From NCBI RefSeq assembly GCF_019670105.1, contig NZ_AP023032.1, positions 3,466,972-3,530,971 on the forward strand: a DNA stretch of 64,000 nucleotides, in the 5' to 3' direction. The stretch's first letter is position 1. Every line of letters begins with the position of its first letter. The position numbers were made by a program, and so were the translations under genes. Shown here in pieces: positions 9,468 to 18,014 of the stretch. The notes beneath the pieces were generated by a model. The model saw nothing but the letters and a program-made list of their open reading frames with translations, searched no databases and was not told the origin of the DNA. The stretch is from Agarivorans albus (GTDB lineage: Bacteria > Pseudomonadota > Gammaproteobacteria > Enterobacterales > Celerinatantimonadaceae).

Positions 9468-9483
9468 ATTGTATCGATACAAT
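9468..9483. promoter_or_regulatory. Perfect 16-bp palindrome, candidate MocR operator
   Basis: ATTGTATCGATACAAT is a perfect palindrome 20 bases upstream of the lysE-type start codon, in the intergenic space shared with the MocR-like gene. Its half-site end (ATTGT) recurs in a second palindrome at 9562-9578. GntR-type DNA-binding domains bind palindromes of this kind. That this regulator binds here is inference. Confidence 0.6.
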
Positions 9484-9561
9484 CAACCTAAATGATTAAA
9501 AAATCGTAGTTAACTCTCATTAGTCACGCTAATATAGCGGTAACAAGAGATCAAAAGGTTT

Positions 9562-9578
9562 ATTGTCATGATGACAAT
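9562..9578. promoter_or_regulatory. Second palindrome overlapping the regulator's start codon
   Basis: ATTGTCAT-G-ATGACAAT is a perfect inverted repeat with one central base. It covers the ATG of the MocR-like gene. It shares the outer ATTGT/ACAAT halves with the palindrome at 9468-9483, about 95 bases away centre to centre. It could be an autoregulatory operator or a hairpin at the translation start. Confidence 0.45.
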
Positions 9579-10953
9579 TTGGCAAGACTTAGATAGTAGC
9601 AATAACAAAGCGACTCAAATTGTTGAACAGATCCGCCTTCATATTGAGCAACAGCAACTTAAACCTGGCGAGAAATTACCGCCTCAGCGACAACTGGCAG
9701 AGCGCCTCGCTGTTACAGTAGGTACAATTAGCCGCGCCTACGCCCAAGCAGAACTGCAAGGTTTAATTGAATCGAAAACCGGCAGTGGCAGTTATGTAAA
9801 AAGCCCAACCAATTATCAGCAGCAATGGGGAAGCTTAAAGGGCAATAATCAGCATATTGAGCTTTGGCAAAACACCGCCTTTACCCAAGCGCGGGCGCAG
9901 CAGTTGGTGCCCTTGCTGCAAAGCTATGCTCAAGCTGGAGAGCAGCTCGATCAGTTATTAGACAATGACCACAGCCAAAACTTAGTGGCGCAGCGCGAAT
10001 CGGTGTGTGCTTGGCTTAATCAGAGCAGCAGTTGCTTTAAACCTGAACAACTTTTTTTTAGTTATGGTGCCCAGCATGGATTAAATCTATGTTTAATCGC
10101 CCTTGAGTTAGTCGGTGAACGGGTAATTTGCGAGGCCTTGTGTTATCCCGGCTTAATCACCCTTGCTAAACAATTAAAGATAGAGCTAAAAGGTGTTGCT
10201 TTAGATGAACAAGGCATTTGCCCAGATAGCCTGCTAAGCCATATCGAAAAGTATCATCCCAAAGCTTTATACCTTACGCCAACCCTGCAAAATCCGACTA
10301 CCGCAATAATGTCTGAAGCCCGACGTCAGCAAATAATCGATATTTGTCGTGCGCATCAGGTGATTATTATTGAAGATGATGTATGTGGCTTACTGCCCGA
10401 CCAACGGCCACCAGCCATGGTTGAAATGGCGCCGCAACAAGTTATTTACTTAAACAGTTTCTCTAAAGGTGCTTTTAAAGGGCTTAGGTTTGCCTACTTA
10501 CACACGCCGGCTCACTTGCAAACCGCCTTTAATAGCGCCATAAGGGGCAGTGTTTGGAATATTAGTCCTTTACTGGTTGATGTGGCAATTCAGTGGATAC
10601 AAGCCGGTTTTGCCGATAAAGCCCTAATAGAGCAACGGCGCTTAATTGGCCAACGGGCCCAGCTACTTCACCACCATATGGCAGGTATGGATTATAGTTA
10701 CCAAGAAGGCGGTTTACATTGCTGGCTGCGCTTACCCGCTAACTGGCGCTGCAGCCAGTTTGTTGCTGCAGCACAGCAACACGGTGTAGAGGTCGCTTCT
10801 GCAGAGCATTTTGTGGTAGATAATCAAGCTAGCCCTAACGCAGTGCGTTTATCTTTAGGACAAGCAGAATCAAATCAACAGCTCGATCAAGGCTTAGCAA
10901 TTTTAGCTAAACTGCTCAAAGCCACACCCGAGCCCAAACGGCAACTATTCTAA
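9568..10953 (+). CDS. MocR-family regulator (GntR HTH fused to PLP aminotransferase)
   Basis: Residues about 10-75 form a GntR winged helix (LKPGEKLPPQRQLAERLAVTVGTISRAY). From about residue 110 the protein is a fold-type I aminotransferase. LYLTPTLQNPTT is the substrate-loop region, IIEDDVCG contains the PLP-interacting Asp, and NSFSKGAFKGLR supplies the Schiff-base Lys. The 461-residue length is normal for MocR regulators, which usually use PLP and an amino compound as signals rather than catalysing transamination. It is divergent from the LysE exporter, its probable target. Two candidate operators flank the promoter region. Confidence 0.88.
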   Translation: MMTIWQDLDSSNNKATQIVEQIRLHIEQQQLKPGEKLPPQRQLAERLAVTVGTISRAYAQAELQGLIESKTGSGSYVKSPTNYQQQWGSLKGNNQHIELWQNTAFTQARAQQLVPLLQSYAQAGEQLDQLLDNDHSQNLVAQRESVCAWLNQSSSCFKPEQLFFSYGAQHGLNLCLIALELVGERVICEALCYPGLITLAKQLKIELKGVALDEQGICPDSLLSHIEKYHPKALYLTPTLQNPTTAIMSEARRQQIIDICRAHQVIIIEDDVCGLLPDQRPPAMVEMAPQQVIYLNSFSKGAFKGLRFAYLHTPAHLQTAFNSAIRGSVWNISPLLVDVAIQWIQAGFADKALIEQRRLIGQRAQLLHHHMAGMDYSYQEGGLHCWLRLPANWRCSQFVAAAQQHGVEVASAEHFVVDNQASPNAVRLSLGQAESNQQLDQGLAILAKLLKATPEPKRQLF

Positions 10954-10980
10954 GCGACTAAACACCGATAAACTTGCATC

Positions 10981-11008
10981 TGCGCTAGTCTCTACCTAGA
11001 CTAGCGCA
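10981..11008. terminator. 11-bp perfect hairpin after the MocR-like gene
   Basis: TGCGCTAGTCT and AGACTAGCGCA form an uninterrupted stem with a 6-base loop. It lies 28 bases after the MocR-like stop and about 54 bases before rlmJ. No T-run follows, so it may be a weak or factor-dependent terminator or a processing/regulatory structure in the rlmJ leader. Confidence 0.45.
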
Positions 11009-11061
11009 ATATTGCCAGCCTTGGCTGAGCCCTCATATTTCTTCAATGTCGAGACAACACT

Positions 11062-11904
11062 TTGTTAAGCTATCGCCACTCTTATCATGCAGGCAACTTT
11101 GCCGATGTACTTAAACACTTAGTGCAGCAACGCATCATTTCTTACCTTACTCAAAAAGATAAACCCTTGTGTTACATCGACACCCACGCAGGCGCTGGGG
11201 CGTATAGCCTTAATAGCCCAGAAGCTAAGAAAAAGAGTGAGTACGAAAACGGCGTAGGTAAACTTTGGGATGCTGAAGACTTGCCCGAGTTAGTTAAAAA
11301 CTACCTAAAACTAGTTAATCAAATTCATCCAGAAAAAACTCGTCAGCACTACCCCGGTTCACCGTGGATAGCCAAAATGATGCTACGCCGTGAAGATCGC
11401 TTATTTTTGCACGAGTTGCACCCAAGTGAACAAGCGCCGTTAAACAGTTTATTCCAGCGTGACCGCCGCGCCAAAATTAGACAAGAAAATGGTCATCAAA
11501 GCCTTATCGGATTAATGCCACCCAAAGAGCGCCGTGGCTTAGTATTAATTGATCCATCTTACGAAGTTAAAGACGAATACCAAACGGTGGTTAAAACCTT
11601 AAAAGAGGCTCATAAACGCTTTGCCTCTGGTACTTATGCACTTTGGTATCCAGTGGTAGACCGCCACCGCATCGACAAACTAGAAAAGCAGCTGATCAAC
11701 AGCGGCATTAGCAATATTCAATTGTTTGAATTAGGTATTCGCCACGACAGTGAAGAGTTTGGCATGACCGCCAGCGGCATGATCGTCATTAACCCACCGT
11801 GGACCTTGATGAAAGAAATGCAAGAAGTACTGCCCTATTTAGCAGAAACCTTAGGCGAAGAAGGCGAAGGTAATTGGCGCGCCGAAGTACTGGTAGAAGA
11901 GTAA
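11062..11904 (+). CDS. rlmJ: 23S rRNA (adenine-2030-N6)-methyltransferase RlmJ
   Basis: The 280-residue protein begins LSYRHSYHAGNFADVLKH, the diagnostic RlmJ N-terminus. CYIDTHAGAGAYSL binds S-adenosylmethionine, and the catalytic DPSYE motif lies in LVLIDPSYEVKDEY (about residues 162-175). It methylates A2030 of 23S rRNA. Homology puts the start exactly at TTG 11062; no ATG or GTG start in frame gives the right N-terminus, and the ribosome site is weak. A rare start codon may keep expression low. Confidence 0.92.
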   Translation: MLSYRHSYHAGNFADVLKHLVQQRIISYLTQKDKPLCYIDTHAGAGAYSLNSPEAKKKSEYENGVGKLWDAEDLPELVKNYLKLVNQIHPEKTRQHYPGSPWIAKMMLRREDRLFLHELHPSEQAPLNSLFQRDRRAKIRQENGHQSLIGLMPPKERRGLVLIDPSYEVKDEYQTVVKTLKEAHKRFASGTYALWYPVVDRHRIDKLEKQLINSGISNIQLFELGIRHDSEEFGMTASGMIVINPPWTLMKEMQEVLPYLAETLGEEGEGNWRAEVLVEE

Positions 11905-11998
11905 GCTAACACATCCAACTGGCGCACTTTGCGACAGTTTTCTGAACCTAAATTATCTTTTTACCTAGTGCAATTGTATAAAGCCGTGGAATTGATTT

Positions 11999-12454
11999 TT
12001 GAAGAATATATCAAGAGACATTAAGGATCAGGCCTTAAAAGCTGGAAGAAGAAATACTCAAGCAGTTTTTAGGTATTGGGGACTTAAAGCTAGCCTTCCT
12101 ACTTTTGGCATGTTGCTTTCGTCGATCTTCGGACTCTCACCTTATTCAGCTGCCACACTTCTGACACTTAGCCTATTACTTGTATGGTGTGCGAGAAAAT
12201 CAAAATCAAAGCTCTTATATCAAGCGTATCATGTTGCGGCTTTTTTCTGCGGCACCTTATTTCAAACTGTACAACCCGACTTTAGCCTTTTGGACTGCTC
12301 CTTAATGACAGGCATATATATGTGGCTCAGTTACGACCACCTAAAACGTGAAACTCGAATTTCGTGGATAGGGATCGTCCGCACGACCATAAGAGATGAA
12401 TTGCAACAAGAAGAATATAAAGAGCTGAACCGTCGATTAGGATTAAAACCCTAA
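11999..12454 (+). CDS. Hypothetical membrane protein, 151 residues
   Basis: I do not recognise a family. The protein has a basic N-terminus (KDQALKAGRRN) and two or three hydrophobic segments (about residues 30-65 and 75-112), followed by a charged C-terminal tail rich in Glu, Lys and Arg. The assigned start is a TTG with only GTGGA about 10 bases upstream, so the 5' end is uncertain. It lies alone between rlmJ and the DUF2798 gene, and the sequence here looks more AT-rich than its neighbours. It could be a recent acquisition or an orphan gene. Confidence 0.5.
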   Translation: MKNISRDIKDQALKAGRRNTQAVFRYWGLKASLPTFGMLLSSIFGLSPYSAATLLTLSLLLVWCARKSKSKLLYQAYHVAAFFCGTLFQTVQPDFSLLDCSLMTGIYMWLSYDHLKRETRISWIGIVRTTIRDELQQEEYKELNRRLGLKP

Positions 12455-12671
12455 AATAGTTTATTCAATTCGTGAAACAACCAAGCCACTGTGCTCTTTA
12501 CACTTATTTATGCATGAAGCTATGACTTAAGTGCTCAACCTGTCGCTTCTTGTGCAGCTACCGTTAACCATAACCCTCTAAAACCGCCTAAACTTCTAAG
12601 TCCCACTCTGGGCCAATACCTCCTGCTGAATGACCCTTTGTTGCTAAGCCATACAAATTAAGCCCAACCAA

Positions 12672-12718
12672 TGGTTGACAAAATCAACCACTTTAAATAT
12701 AGTTGATATATTCAACTA
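12672..12718 (+). promoter_or_regulatory. Near-consensus promoter covered by two inverted-repeat operators
   Basis: TTGACA (12675-12680) and TATAGT (12698-12703) are 17 bases apart, almost a consensus sigma-70 promoter. TGGTTGACAAAATCAACCA (12672-12690) covers the -35. TAGTTGATATATTCAACTA (12700-12718) covers the -10 and start region. Both are perfect 7-bp arms with 5-bp spacers, sharing the pattern GTTGA-N5-TCAAC, and start 28 bases apart. This is the geometry of a tightly repressed promoter. The repressor family (MarR- or TetR-like) is inference. Confidence 0.75.
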
Positions 12719-12750
12719 ACTTTACTCTGGAAAAAGCCTTGAATGCACAT

Positions 12751-13233
12751 ATGAATCCTGCGCTAACTGCAGAACTTCAACCCAAAAGCCCTCCTTTGTT
12801 TCAAAAGGTATTGCTAGTAATGGCAATGATGACAGCGATGGGAGACTCGTTAACTGGCGTAATGACTTACCTAAACCTAGGTTATAGCCCGTTATTTTTT
12901 GGCCAATGGCTATCAGCGTTTCTGTTAGCCGCTAGCACGATTATGCCTATCGGTTTCCTGCTGATGGCTGCAAGCAACAAAGCTGCTGAGAAATGCTTAC
13001 CTAAGATGCAAATACAGCAACGCAATATTGTGGTGGGTGTGGTAATGGCTGTAATTATGGAGTCAGGGCTGGCCTTTAGCACCACGCTAAACAACCTAGG
13101 TGTAAGTAATGGCGCTGACTTTTTAGCGAGTTGGTTACAAACACTATTAACAGCATTGCCCTTTGCACTGGTGTTAATTATCACCGTTTCATTAACCATA
13201 AAACCAAGAGTGGAACGCTTTTTAAAAAGCTAA
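12751..13233 (+). CDS. DUF2798 family membrane protein
   Basis: The 160-residue protein contains two DUF2798-like halves, each with paired hydrophobic helices (about residues 15-65 and 85-150) and the family-like ends VMAMMTAMGDSLTGVMTYLN and VVMAVIMESGLAFSTTLNN. I chose ATG 12751 because the upstream in-frame TTG (12703) lies inside the promoter -10 box at 12698-12703 and so cannot be translated from that promoter. Function is unknown. It leads a group with DUF3861 (69 bases downstream) and qorB, suggesting a shared stress-response role. Confidence 0.72.
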   Translation: MNPALTAELQPKSPPLFQKVLLVMAMMTAMGDSLTGVMTYLNLGYSPLFFGQWLSAFLLAASTIMPIGFLLMAASNKAAEKCLPKMQIQQRNIVVGVVMAVIMESGLAFSTTLNNLGVSNGADFLASWLQTLLTALPFALVLIITVSLTIKPRVERFLKS

Positions 13234-13302
13234 CAGCCAGACTCCGGTTGCCATCCGCAGACCGCTATTTGAACAAGCTAAACTAACAAAATAGGAAACA
13301 AT

Positions 13303-13617
13303 ATGATGTCTACATTAAGAAAAGATAAACACTACCAAATCACTATTGAAGAATTAGCTAGCGATCAACAAACCGCTAGAACCTTGCAGTTTAACTACCT
13401 AGACCGAGAAGACTTATTCAAGGCGGTAGAGCAAATAACTAAAGGTAGCTCGCTGGCAAATAATGATGCGAAAAGACTGGCAGTATCGTTGCGTTTATTA
13501 GGTCCGTTATTGATGCAAAACCGAAAACACTCTCTATTCGCTGAGTTTTTTCCACACTTTAAAACCTTTATGCAGCAACTTAAATCAACGGTAAAACAAG
13601 CCAATAATGCTCACTAG
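13303..13617 (+). CDS. DUF3861 family protein
   Basis: The 104-residue cytoplasmic protein begins KDKHYQITIEELASDQQTARTLQFNYLDREDLFKAVEQI, matching the DUF3861 pattern. A conserved C-terminal block (LAVSLRLLGPLLMQNRKHSLFAEF) follows. No enzymatic motif is visible. The sequence ATAGGAAACA precedes the ATG. It lies between the DUF2798 and qorB genes on the same strand; its role is unknown. Confidence 0.75.
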   Translation: MMSTLRKDKHYQITIEELASDQQTARTLQFNYLDREDLFKAVEQITKGSSLANNDAKRLAVSLRLLGPLLMQNRKHSLFAEFFPHFKTFMQQLKSTVKQANNAH

Positions 13618-13754
13618 TTGCCATTAGCCATTGCCTAGCGGAAATCTCGTTAAACTATAAATATCTTTTGGTTGCGCGAGTTAAACCAGCAGCTTTTAAA
13701 TTCTCATCTAGAATTTTTCTAAGCGTCGAGCCATAGCCTACAGAGAGACAAACC

Positions 13755-14600
13755 ATGAAAATAGCCGTAACAGCAGCCAGCGGACAACTTGGAGCCGCCA
13801 TTGTAAAAGCCACTGTAGCTTTAACATCCAAGCAAGATGTGATTGCCCTGGCACGCACCCCAAGCAAAGCTGAGCATTTAGGCGTAGAGGTTCGCGCAGG
13901 AGACTACAATCAACCTGAACAACTGGAGCAATCTCTGCAATCTGTAGACGTATTACTGTTGGTGTCTGGCATGGACGCCCCGGATAAACGCATTGGCCAA
14001 CACCGCAATGTAATTAATGCTGCAAAAAAAGCGGGCGTGCAAAAAATTGTCTATACCAGTGTGCAAGGCGCTGAAGAAAACACCGCGTTTTCTCCTGTAA
14101 TTCAAAGCAACCGCCAAACCGAGCAAGACCTAAAAGACAGTGGCTTAGCATGGGTTATTGGGCGCAACGGCATCTACATAGAACCAGATATTGAATACAT
14201 CGAGAATTACAAAAAGGCTGGCACAATAACTAACTGCGCAGGCGATGGAAAATGTGGTTACACAAGCCGTGGCGAGCTAGGTTACGCCTACGCAAAAATG
14301 CTAAGCGAAGACAAACATAGTGGGCAAACTTACAATTTACACGGACAATCGCTAACGCAGTACCAGCTGGCCGATTATTTAAACCAAGCCTTTGATACCG
14401 ATTTAAACTATCAGCCAATGAACGTTGAAGACTACCGGAAAGACCGCATTGAAGAACTCGGCGATTTTATCGGAACCGTTATTGCAGGCATCTATCAAGG
14501 CATCGCCGAAGGAAAATCGGATAATCCTAGTCATTATGCGCAAGCAGCAGGTAGAGAACACATCAGCTGGCAAGATTATTTTAATAAGTTAAAGCGTTAA
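13755..14600 (+). CDS. qorB: NAD(P)H:quinone oxidoreductase 2-like SDR (QorB)
   Basis: The 281-residue protein is an atypical short-chain dehydrogenase of the NmrA/QorB type. The N-terminal cofactor motif reads TAASGQLGAAIV (residues 6-17). KIVYTSVQG follows near residue 95, and WVIGRNGIYIEPDIEYI resembles E. coli QorB. QorB reduces quinones with NADPH in the cytoplasm. Length matches E. coli QorB (286). The E. coli neighbour QorR is absent here. Its stop codon overlaps the convergent kinase gene by 4 bases. It may belong with the DUF2798/DUF3861 genes, though a 137-base gap could hold its own promoter. Confidence 0.8.
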   Translation: MKIAVTAASGQLGAAIVKATVALTSKQDVIALARTPSKAEHLGVEVRAGDYNQPEQLEQSLQSVDVLLLVSGMDAPDKRIGQHRNVINAAKKAGVQKIVYTSVQGAEENTAFSPVIQSNRQTEQDLKDSGLAWVIGRNGIYIEPDIEYIENYKKAGTITNCAGDGKCGYTSRGELGYAYAKMLSEDKHSGQTYNLHGQSLTQYQLADYLNQAFDTDLNYQPMNVEDYRKDRIEELGDFIGTVIAGIYQGIAEGKSDNPSHYAQAAGREHISWQDYFNKLKR

Positions 14601-15442
14601 ACGTGAGCGAGTAACCAGCGCTCTGAGCGCTGATTTAACCCAGCTAAACTGGGTTGATATTGCCAGTACCAAGCCAGATCTAGTAGCTCAACAGCTGCTT
14701 CTAACAACGTGAATTCAGCTTCGCTTAATTGAGAGGCGAGCACTAAATCTTGGCGCTGCTGCCTGCTTACTGGGCAACGTACCGCAACACTGGCAGCATC
14801 CCAGCCTTGCATAGAGCTGGCAGCATATTCCCAATCCAATACAAACAATTGCTGCTTAGGGCTAAGTAGCAGGTTGTCTAAATGTAGATCATGATGATTA
14901 AAGGCGAGACCACTTGGCCAAAGCTGCTCCTTGAGCCATGCCAAAGCGAGTTGCCGAAAACGCTTCGCTTGAGCTGCGGTAATATCTCCCACATAACGGC
15001 TTAGGTAGTGGACCATATCAAATTTTGGTAAGCCTTCGCCTAAACGCGGCAAGCTAATGATTATCGACAATAGCTGTTGCCAAAGCGCGTCAGAAAAACT
15101 ACTTAAGTCACTAAGTACTTCACCAGATTGGTAACGATAGAGTAGAAACTGCCCCTTAAAACTTAGCGGGTGCAAATCAATAATCCACGCTTGTCCTTTA
15201 AGCTGTTGTAATACTTCTCTTTCGCGTTGATAATCCAAGCCATAACAAGGCTGTTGTTGATTGAGTCGCAGTACTAAGCGTTCGTGTTCGGTTGTTAATA
15301 ACCAAGAATGCTGATGTCCCCCCGCAAAACGGTCTACTGTTAGAATGTTGCCCAAATGCTGTTGTAAATACGTGGCTATCGATTCTGGCAGTGGAGAGTT
15401 AGGCAAGGTGACGTCCGGCGGTGGTCTTAAATCTATTATCAA
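14597..15442 (-). CDS. Kinase-like phosphotransferase, possible thiamine kinase
   Basis: The 281-residue protein has the APH/choline-kinase fold. FNHHDLHLDNLLLS (about residues 193-206) contains the catalytic loop Asp, and FVLDWEYAA the metal-binding Asp. Its position, head-to-head with thiBPQ, suggests it phosphorylates imported thiamine like ThiK; this is inference. The annotated ATG lies only 10 bases from the thiB start, and no ribosome site is visible before it. An internal start, for example the TTG at codon 13, is possible. Confidence 0.65.
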   Translation of the reverse strand: MIIDLRPPPDVTLPNSPLPESIATYLQQHLGNILTVDRFAGGHQHSWLLTTEHERLVLRLNQQQPCYGLDYQREREVLQQLKGQAWIIDLHPLSFKGQFLLYRYQSGEVLSDLSSFSDALWQQLLSIIISLPRLGEGLPKFDMVHYLSRYVGDITAAQAKRFRQLALAWLKEQLWPSGLAFNHHDLHLDNLLLSPKQQLFVLDWEYAASSMQGWDAASVAVRCPVSRQQRQDLVLASQLSEAEFTLLEAAVELLDLAWYWQYQPSLAGLNQRSERWLLAHV

Positions 15443-15452
15443 GGAGTGTAAG

Positions 15453-16436
15453 ATGAAAAAATTGCTATGGCTAGCTTGCTGTACTCTTAGTGTATTTGGC
15501 TTAAATGCCCAAGCAAACAGCGAGCTAACGGTTTATACCTACCAAAGCTTTGTCTCTGACTGGGGGCCAGGCCCAGCCTTAAGCAAAGCCTTTGAAGCAG
15601 AATGTAACTGTAGCATTAACTGGGTAGGTTTAGACGATGGCGTAGCCATTTTGAACCGCTTAAAGCTAGAGGGAAAACGCAATAAAGCTGATGTTATTTT
15701 AGGTTTAGACACTAACCTTATCCCAGAAGCGGAAGCAATTGGTGCAGTGCAAGCCCACCAATTAACCCTTCCTAAACTGGCTATTGACTGGCAAGACAAC
15801 AGCTTTGTGCCTTATGACTACGGTTACTTCGCGTTTATTTACAATACCGAGTCATTAAAAAATAAACCTAGCTCAATGGAAGAGCTGATTAATGAGTTTG
15901 ATGGCACCATTCTTTACCAAGATCCGCGAACTAGCACTGTGGGCCAAGGCTTAATGCTCTGGCTAAAAGCGCTATATGGTGATGATACCGAGCAAGCTTG
16001 GAGCAAGTTAAAAGATAAAACGGTTACCGTAACCAAAGGCTGGAGCGAAGCTTACGGCATGTTCTTAAAAGGCGAAGCCGATTTAGTGCTAAGTTACACG
16101 ACCTCCCCGGCTTACCACATGGTAGCCGAGCAAGAATACCGCTACCAAGCGCTAGGGTTTAGTGAGGGGCACATGAGCCAAGTGGAAGTGGCTGCAATAA
16201 GTGCAACCAGCCAACAGGTAGAGCTGGCTCAGCAATTTTTGGCTTTCTTGGTTAGCGCACCTGCTCAACAGGTTATAGCCACCACCAACTGGATGCTGCC
16301 AGTAAACCCAGAAGCTGAGCTGCCAGAAGCCTTCTCAACACTTGTAACACCAAAAGCCTTAAGCCTTGACCAAGCTACTGTTAGCCAACAGCGCAAAGCG
16401 TGGACTAAAGAATGGCGTAACACGGTTAGCCAATAA
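15453..16436 (+). CDS. thiB: Thiamine ABC transporter, periplasmic binding protein
   Basis: ATG 15453 follows AAGGAG by 6 bases and begins a clear signal peptide (MKKLLWLACCTLSVFGLNAQA); the longer upstream frame is spurious. The mature 327-residue precursor has ThiB features: LTVYTYQSFVSDWGPGPALSKAFE, NWVGLDDGVAILNRL, and the Trp- and Tyr-rich ligand region. It binds thiamine in the periplasm and delivers it to ThiP/ThiQ. It is the first gene of thiBPQ. I see no TPP riboswitch before it. Confidence 0.92.
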   Translation: MKKLLWLACCTLSVFGLNAQANSELTVYTYQSFVSDWGPGPALSKAFEAECNCSINWVGLDDGVAILNRLKLEGKRNKADVILGLDTNLIPEAEAIGAVQAHQLTLPKLAIDWQDNSFVPYDYGYFAFIYNTESLKNKPSSMEELINEFDGTILYQDPRTSTVGQGLMLWLKALYGDDTEQAWSKLKDKTVTVTKGWSEAYGMFLKGEADLVLSYTTSPAYHMVAEQEYRYQALGFSEGHMSQVEVAAISATSQQVELAQQFLAFLVSAPAQQVIATTNWMLPVNPEAELPEAFSTLVTPKALSLDQATVSQQRKAWTKEWRNTVSQ

Positions 16437-16439
16437 TAA

Positions 16440-18014
16440 ATGATGAAGAAACTGGCGGCCATTGCGGGTTATACCGCCAGTGCATTTCTTGCCTTGGTAA
16501 TTTGCGCTGCCTTTTGGGGCCTTGCAGAACAGACCAAGGAGTTAAGCTGGAGCGCGTTTAACGACCCATATTTATGGCGAGTACTGCGCTTTAGCCTTTG
16601 GCAAGCTTTGCTGTCTGCATTGCTTGCCTGTGTTGGCGGTATATTGATCGCTCGCGCTTGGTTTTATCTGCAACCCAAAAGCCTTAACTGGCAATTGCGC
16701 CTGGCAAACTTATGTTTTGTATGCCCGGTGATTTTGGTGGTGCTAGGCTGCGTTGGTAGCTTTGGCCTAAATGGTTTTTGGCAACATTTAGCGCCCTTTT
16801 CATGGAAGATATACGGCCTACCTGGCATTTTAATCGCACACACCTTTCTAAACATGCCGCTTATAGCGCGCTATTGTTATTTACAATACCAAGCCATACC
16901 TGCCAGCTACTGGCGCCAAGGCAAGCAACTTGGTTTCAGCCAATTTAGTTATTGGCGCTTAATTGAATGGCCAATGTTGCGCTCTCGCTTGGCAGGTTTG
17001 TTTGGCTTAGTGTTTTTATTGTGTTTTGGTAGCTTTACGATTGTGCTGGCACTAGGTGGTGGGCCGCAAAGTACAACTCTTGAGGTGGCGATCTATCAGG
17101 CGCTTCGCTACGATTTTGATCCCTTATTCGCACTTCAGTGCGCCTTATTGCAACTGCTTATAGCAACTAGCCTTGGCTGGTTATTACTGGGGCGAGAACA
17201 ACAAGATAGTATTCGCCACCAACAAAGCTTAACTAGCATTCATCAACATTCCACCCTGTCACTTACCTGGCACCGACTAATTATTACCAGCTATTATCTG
17301 TTTATAAGTTCAGTTGTCCTAGGCATGTTTAGCCCGCTGTTAGCGCTTAGCTGGCAAGCCTTACCTTGGCAGCAGTGGATAGAAAGCAGCTTGTGGTCGT
17401 TAAACATTGCGCTGCAAAGTGTAGTTTGGGTATTAATACTGGGCAGCGCTCTTTTGTGGCAATACAGCAGCAACTTAAGCCGAAACAAAGGCGCGAAAAG
17501 ACACAAAGGCCAAGAGTTACTAGCGTCTGTGATGCTATTAGCACCAGCCATGGTGATTACCACCGGATTGTTTTTTCTACTGCTTAGCCGCACCGACATT
17601 AGCCGCTATACAGTGCCCTTAGTTGCGTTGATTAACGCCTTAATGAGCTTACCGTTTTATATGCGCAGCCTAAAACCGGCCCTCAACGACAGCGTAAAGC
17701 AATACGCCAAACTTAATCAAAGTTTAGACCTGCCAGCGCTTAGCCAAGTCCGTTTTATTTATTGGCCTTTAATGCGCAAACCCTTAAGTGTGGCGATTAG
17801 CTTGTGCATGGTTTTATCTTTGGGGGATATGGGAGTTATTGCGCTAATCGGCAGTGTTGATGTCACCACCCTGCCACTCTTGCTATTTCAACAGCTAAGT
17901 AGCTATCAATACGCCTTAGCCAGTGCTACAGGGCTAATCATGCTACTACTATGCGGTGTTATATTTTACTTACTCGATATTAGCCTTGGACGAGACAATG
18001 CTGAACATATCTAA
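16440..18014 (+). CDS. thiP: Thiamine ABC transporter permease
   Basis: The 524-residue protein has about 12 hydrophobic segments arranged as two fused BPD_transp_1 halves. The cytoplasmic EAA-type loops are near YWRQGKQLGFSQFSYWRLIEWP (about residues 158-179) and the corresponding second-half loop ending in SQVRFIYWPLMRKP. This is the fused-permease architecture of ThiP. It starts 3 bases after thiB and overlaps thiQ by 17 bases, so the three are translated as one operon. Confidence 0.92.
   Translation: MMKKLAAIAGYTASAFLALVICAAFWGLAEQTKELSWSAFNDPYLWRVLRFSLWQALLSALLACVGGILIARAWFYLQPKSLNWQLRLANLCFVCPVILVVLGCVGSFGLNGFWQHLAPFSWKIYGLPGILIAHTFLNMPLIARYCYLQYQAIPASYWRQGKQLGFSQFSYWRLIEWPMLRSRLAGLFGLVFLLCFGSFTIVLALGGGPQSTTLEVAIYQALRYDFDPLFALQCALLQLLIATSLGWLLLGREQQDSIRHQQSLTSIHQHSTLSLTWHRLIITSYYLFISSVVLGMFSPLLALSWQALPWQQWIESSLWSLNIALQSVVWVLILGSALLWQYSSNLSRNKGAKRHKGQELLASVMLLAPAMVITTGLFFLLLSRTDISRYTVPLVALINALMSLPFYMRSLKPALNDSVKQYAKLNQSLDLPALSQVRFIYWPLMRKPLSVAISLCMVLSLGDMGVIALIGSVDVTTLPLLLFQQLSSYQYALASATGLIMLLLCGVIFYLLDISLGRDNAEHI

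Noticed and set aside
12703..12750. TTG start for the DUF2798 protein
   Set aside because: It begins at the last base of the -10 box of the promoter that should transcribe the gene.
13631..13660. Separate qorB promoter (TTGCCT ... CTATAA)
   Set aside because: Spacing and match are too poor to call; noted only as a possibility.
15345..15452. Longer thiB frame starting at 15345
   Set aside because: It reads antisense through the kinase gene; ATG 15453 has an AAGGAG site and begins a proper signal peptide.
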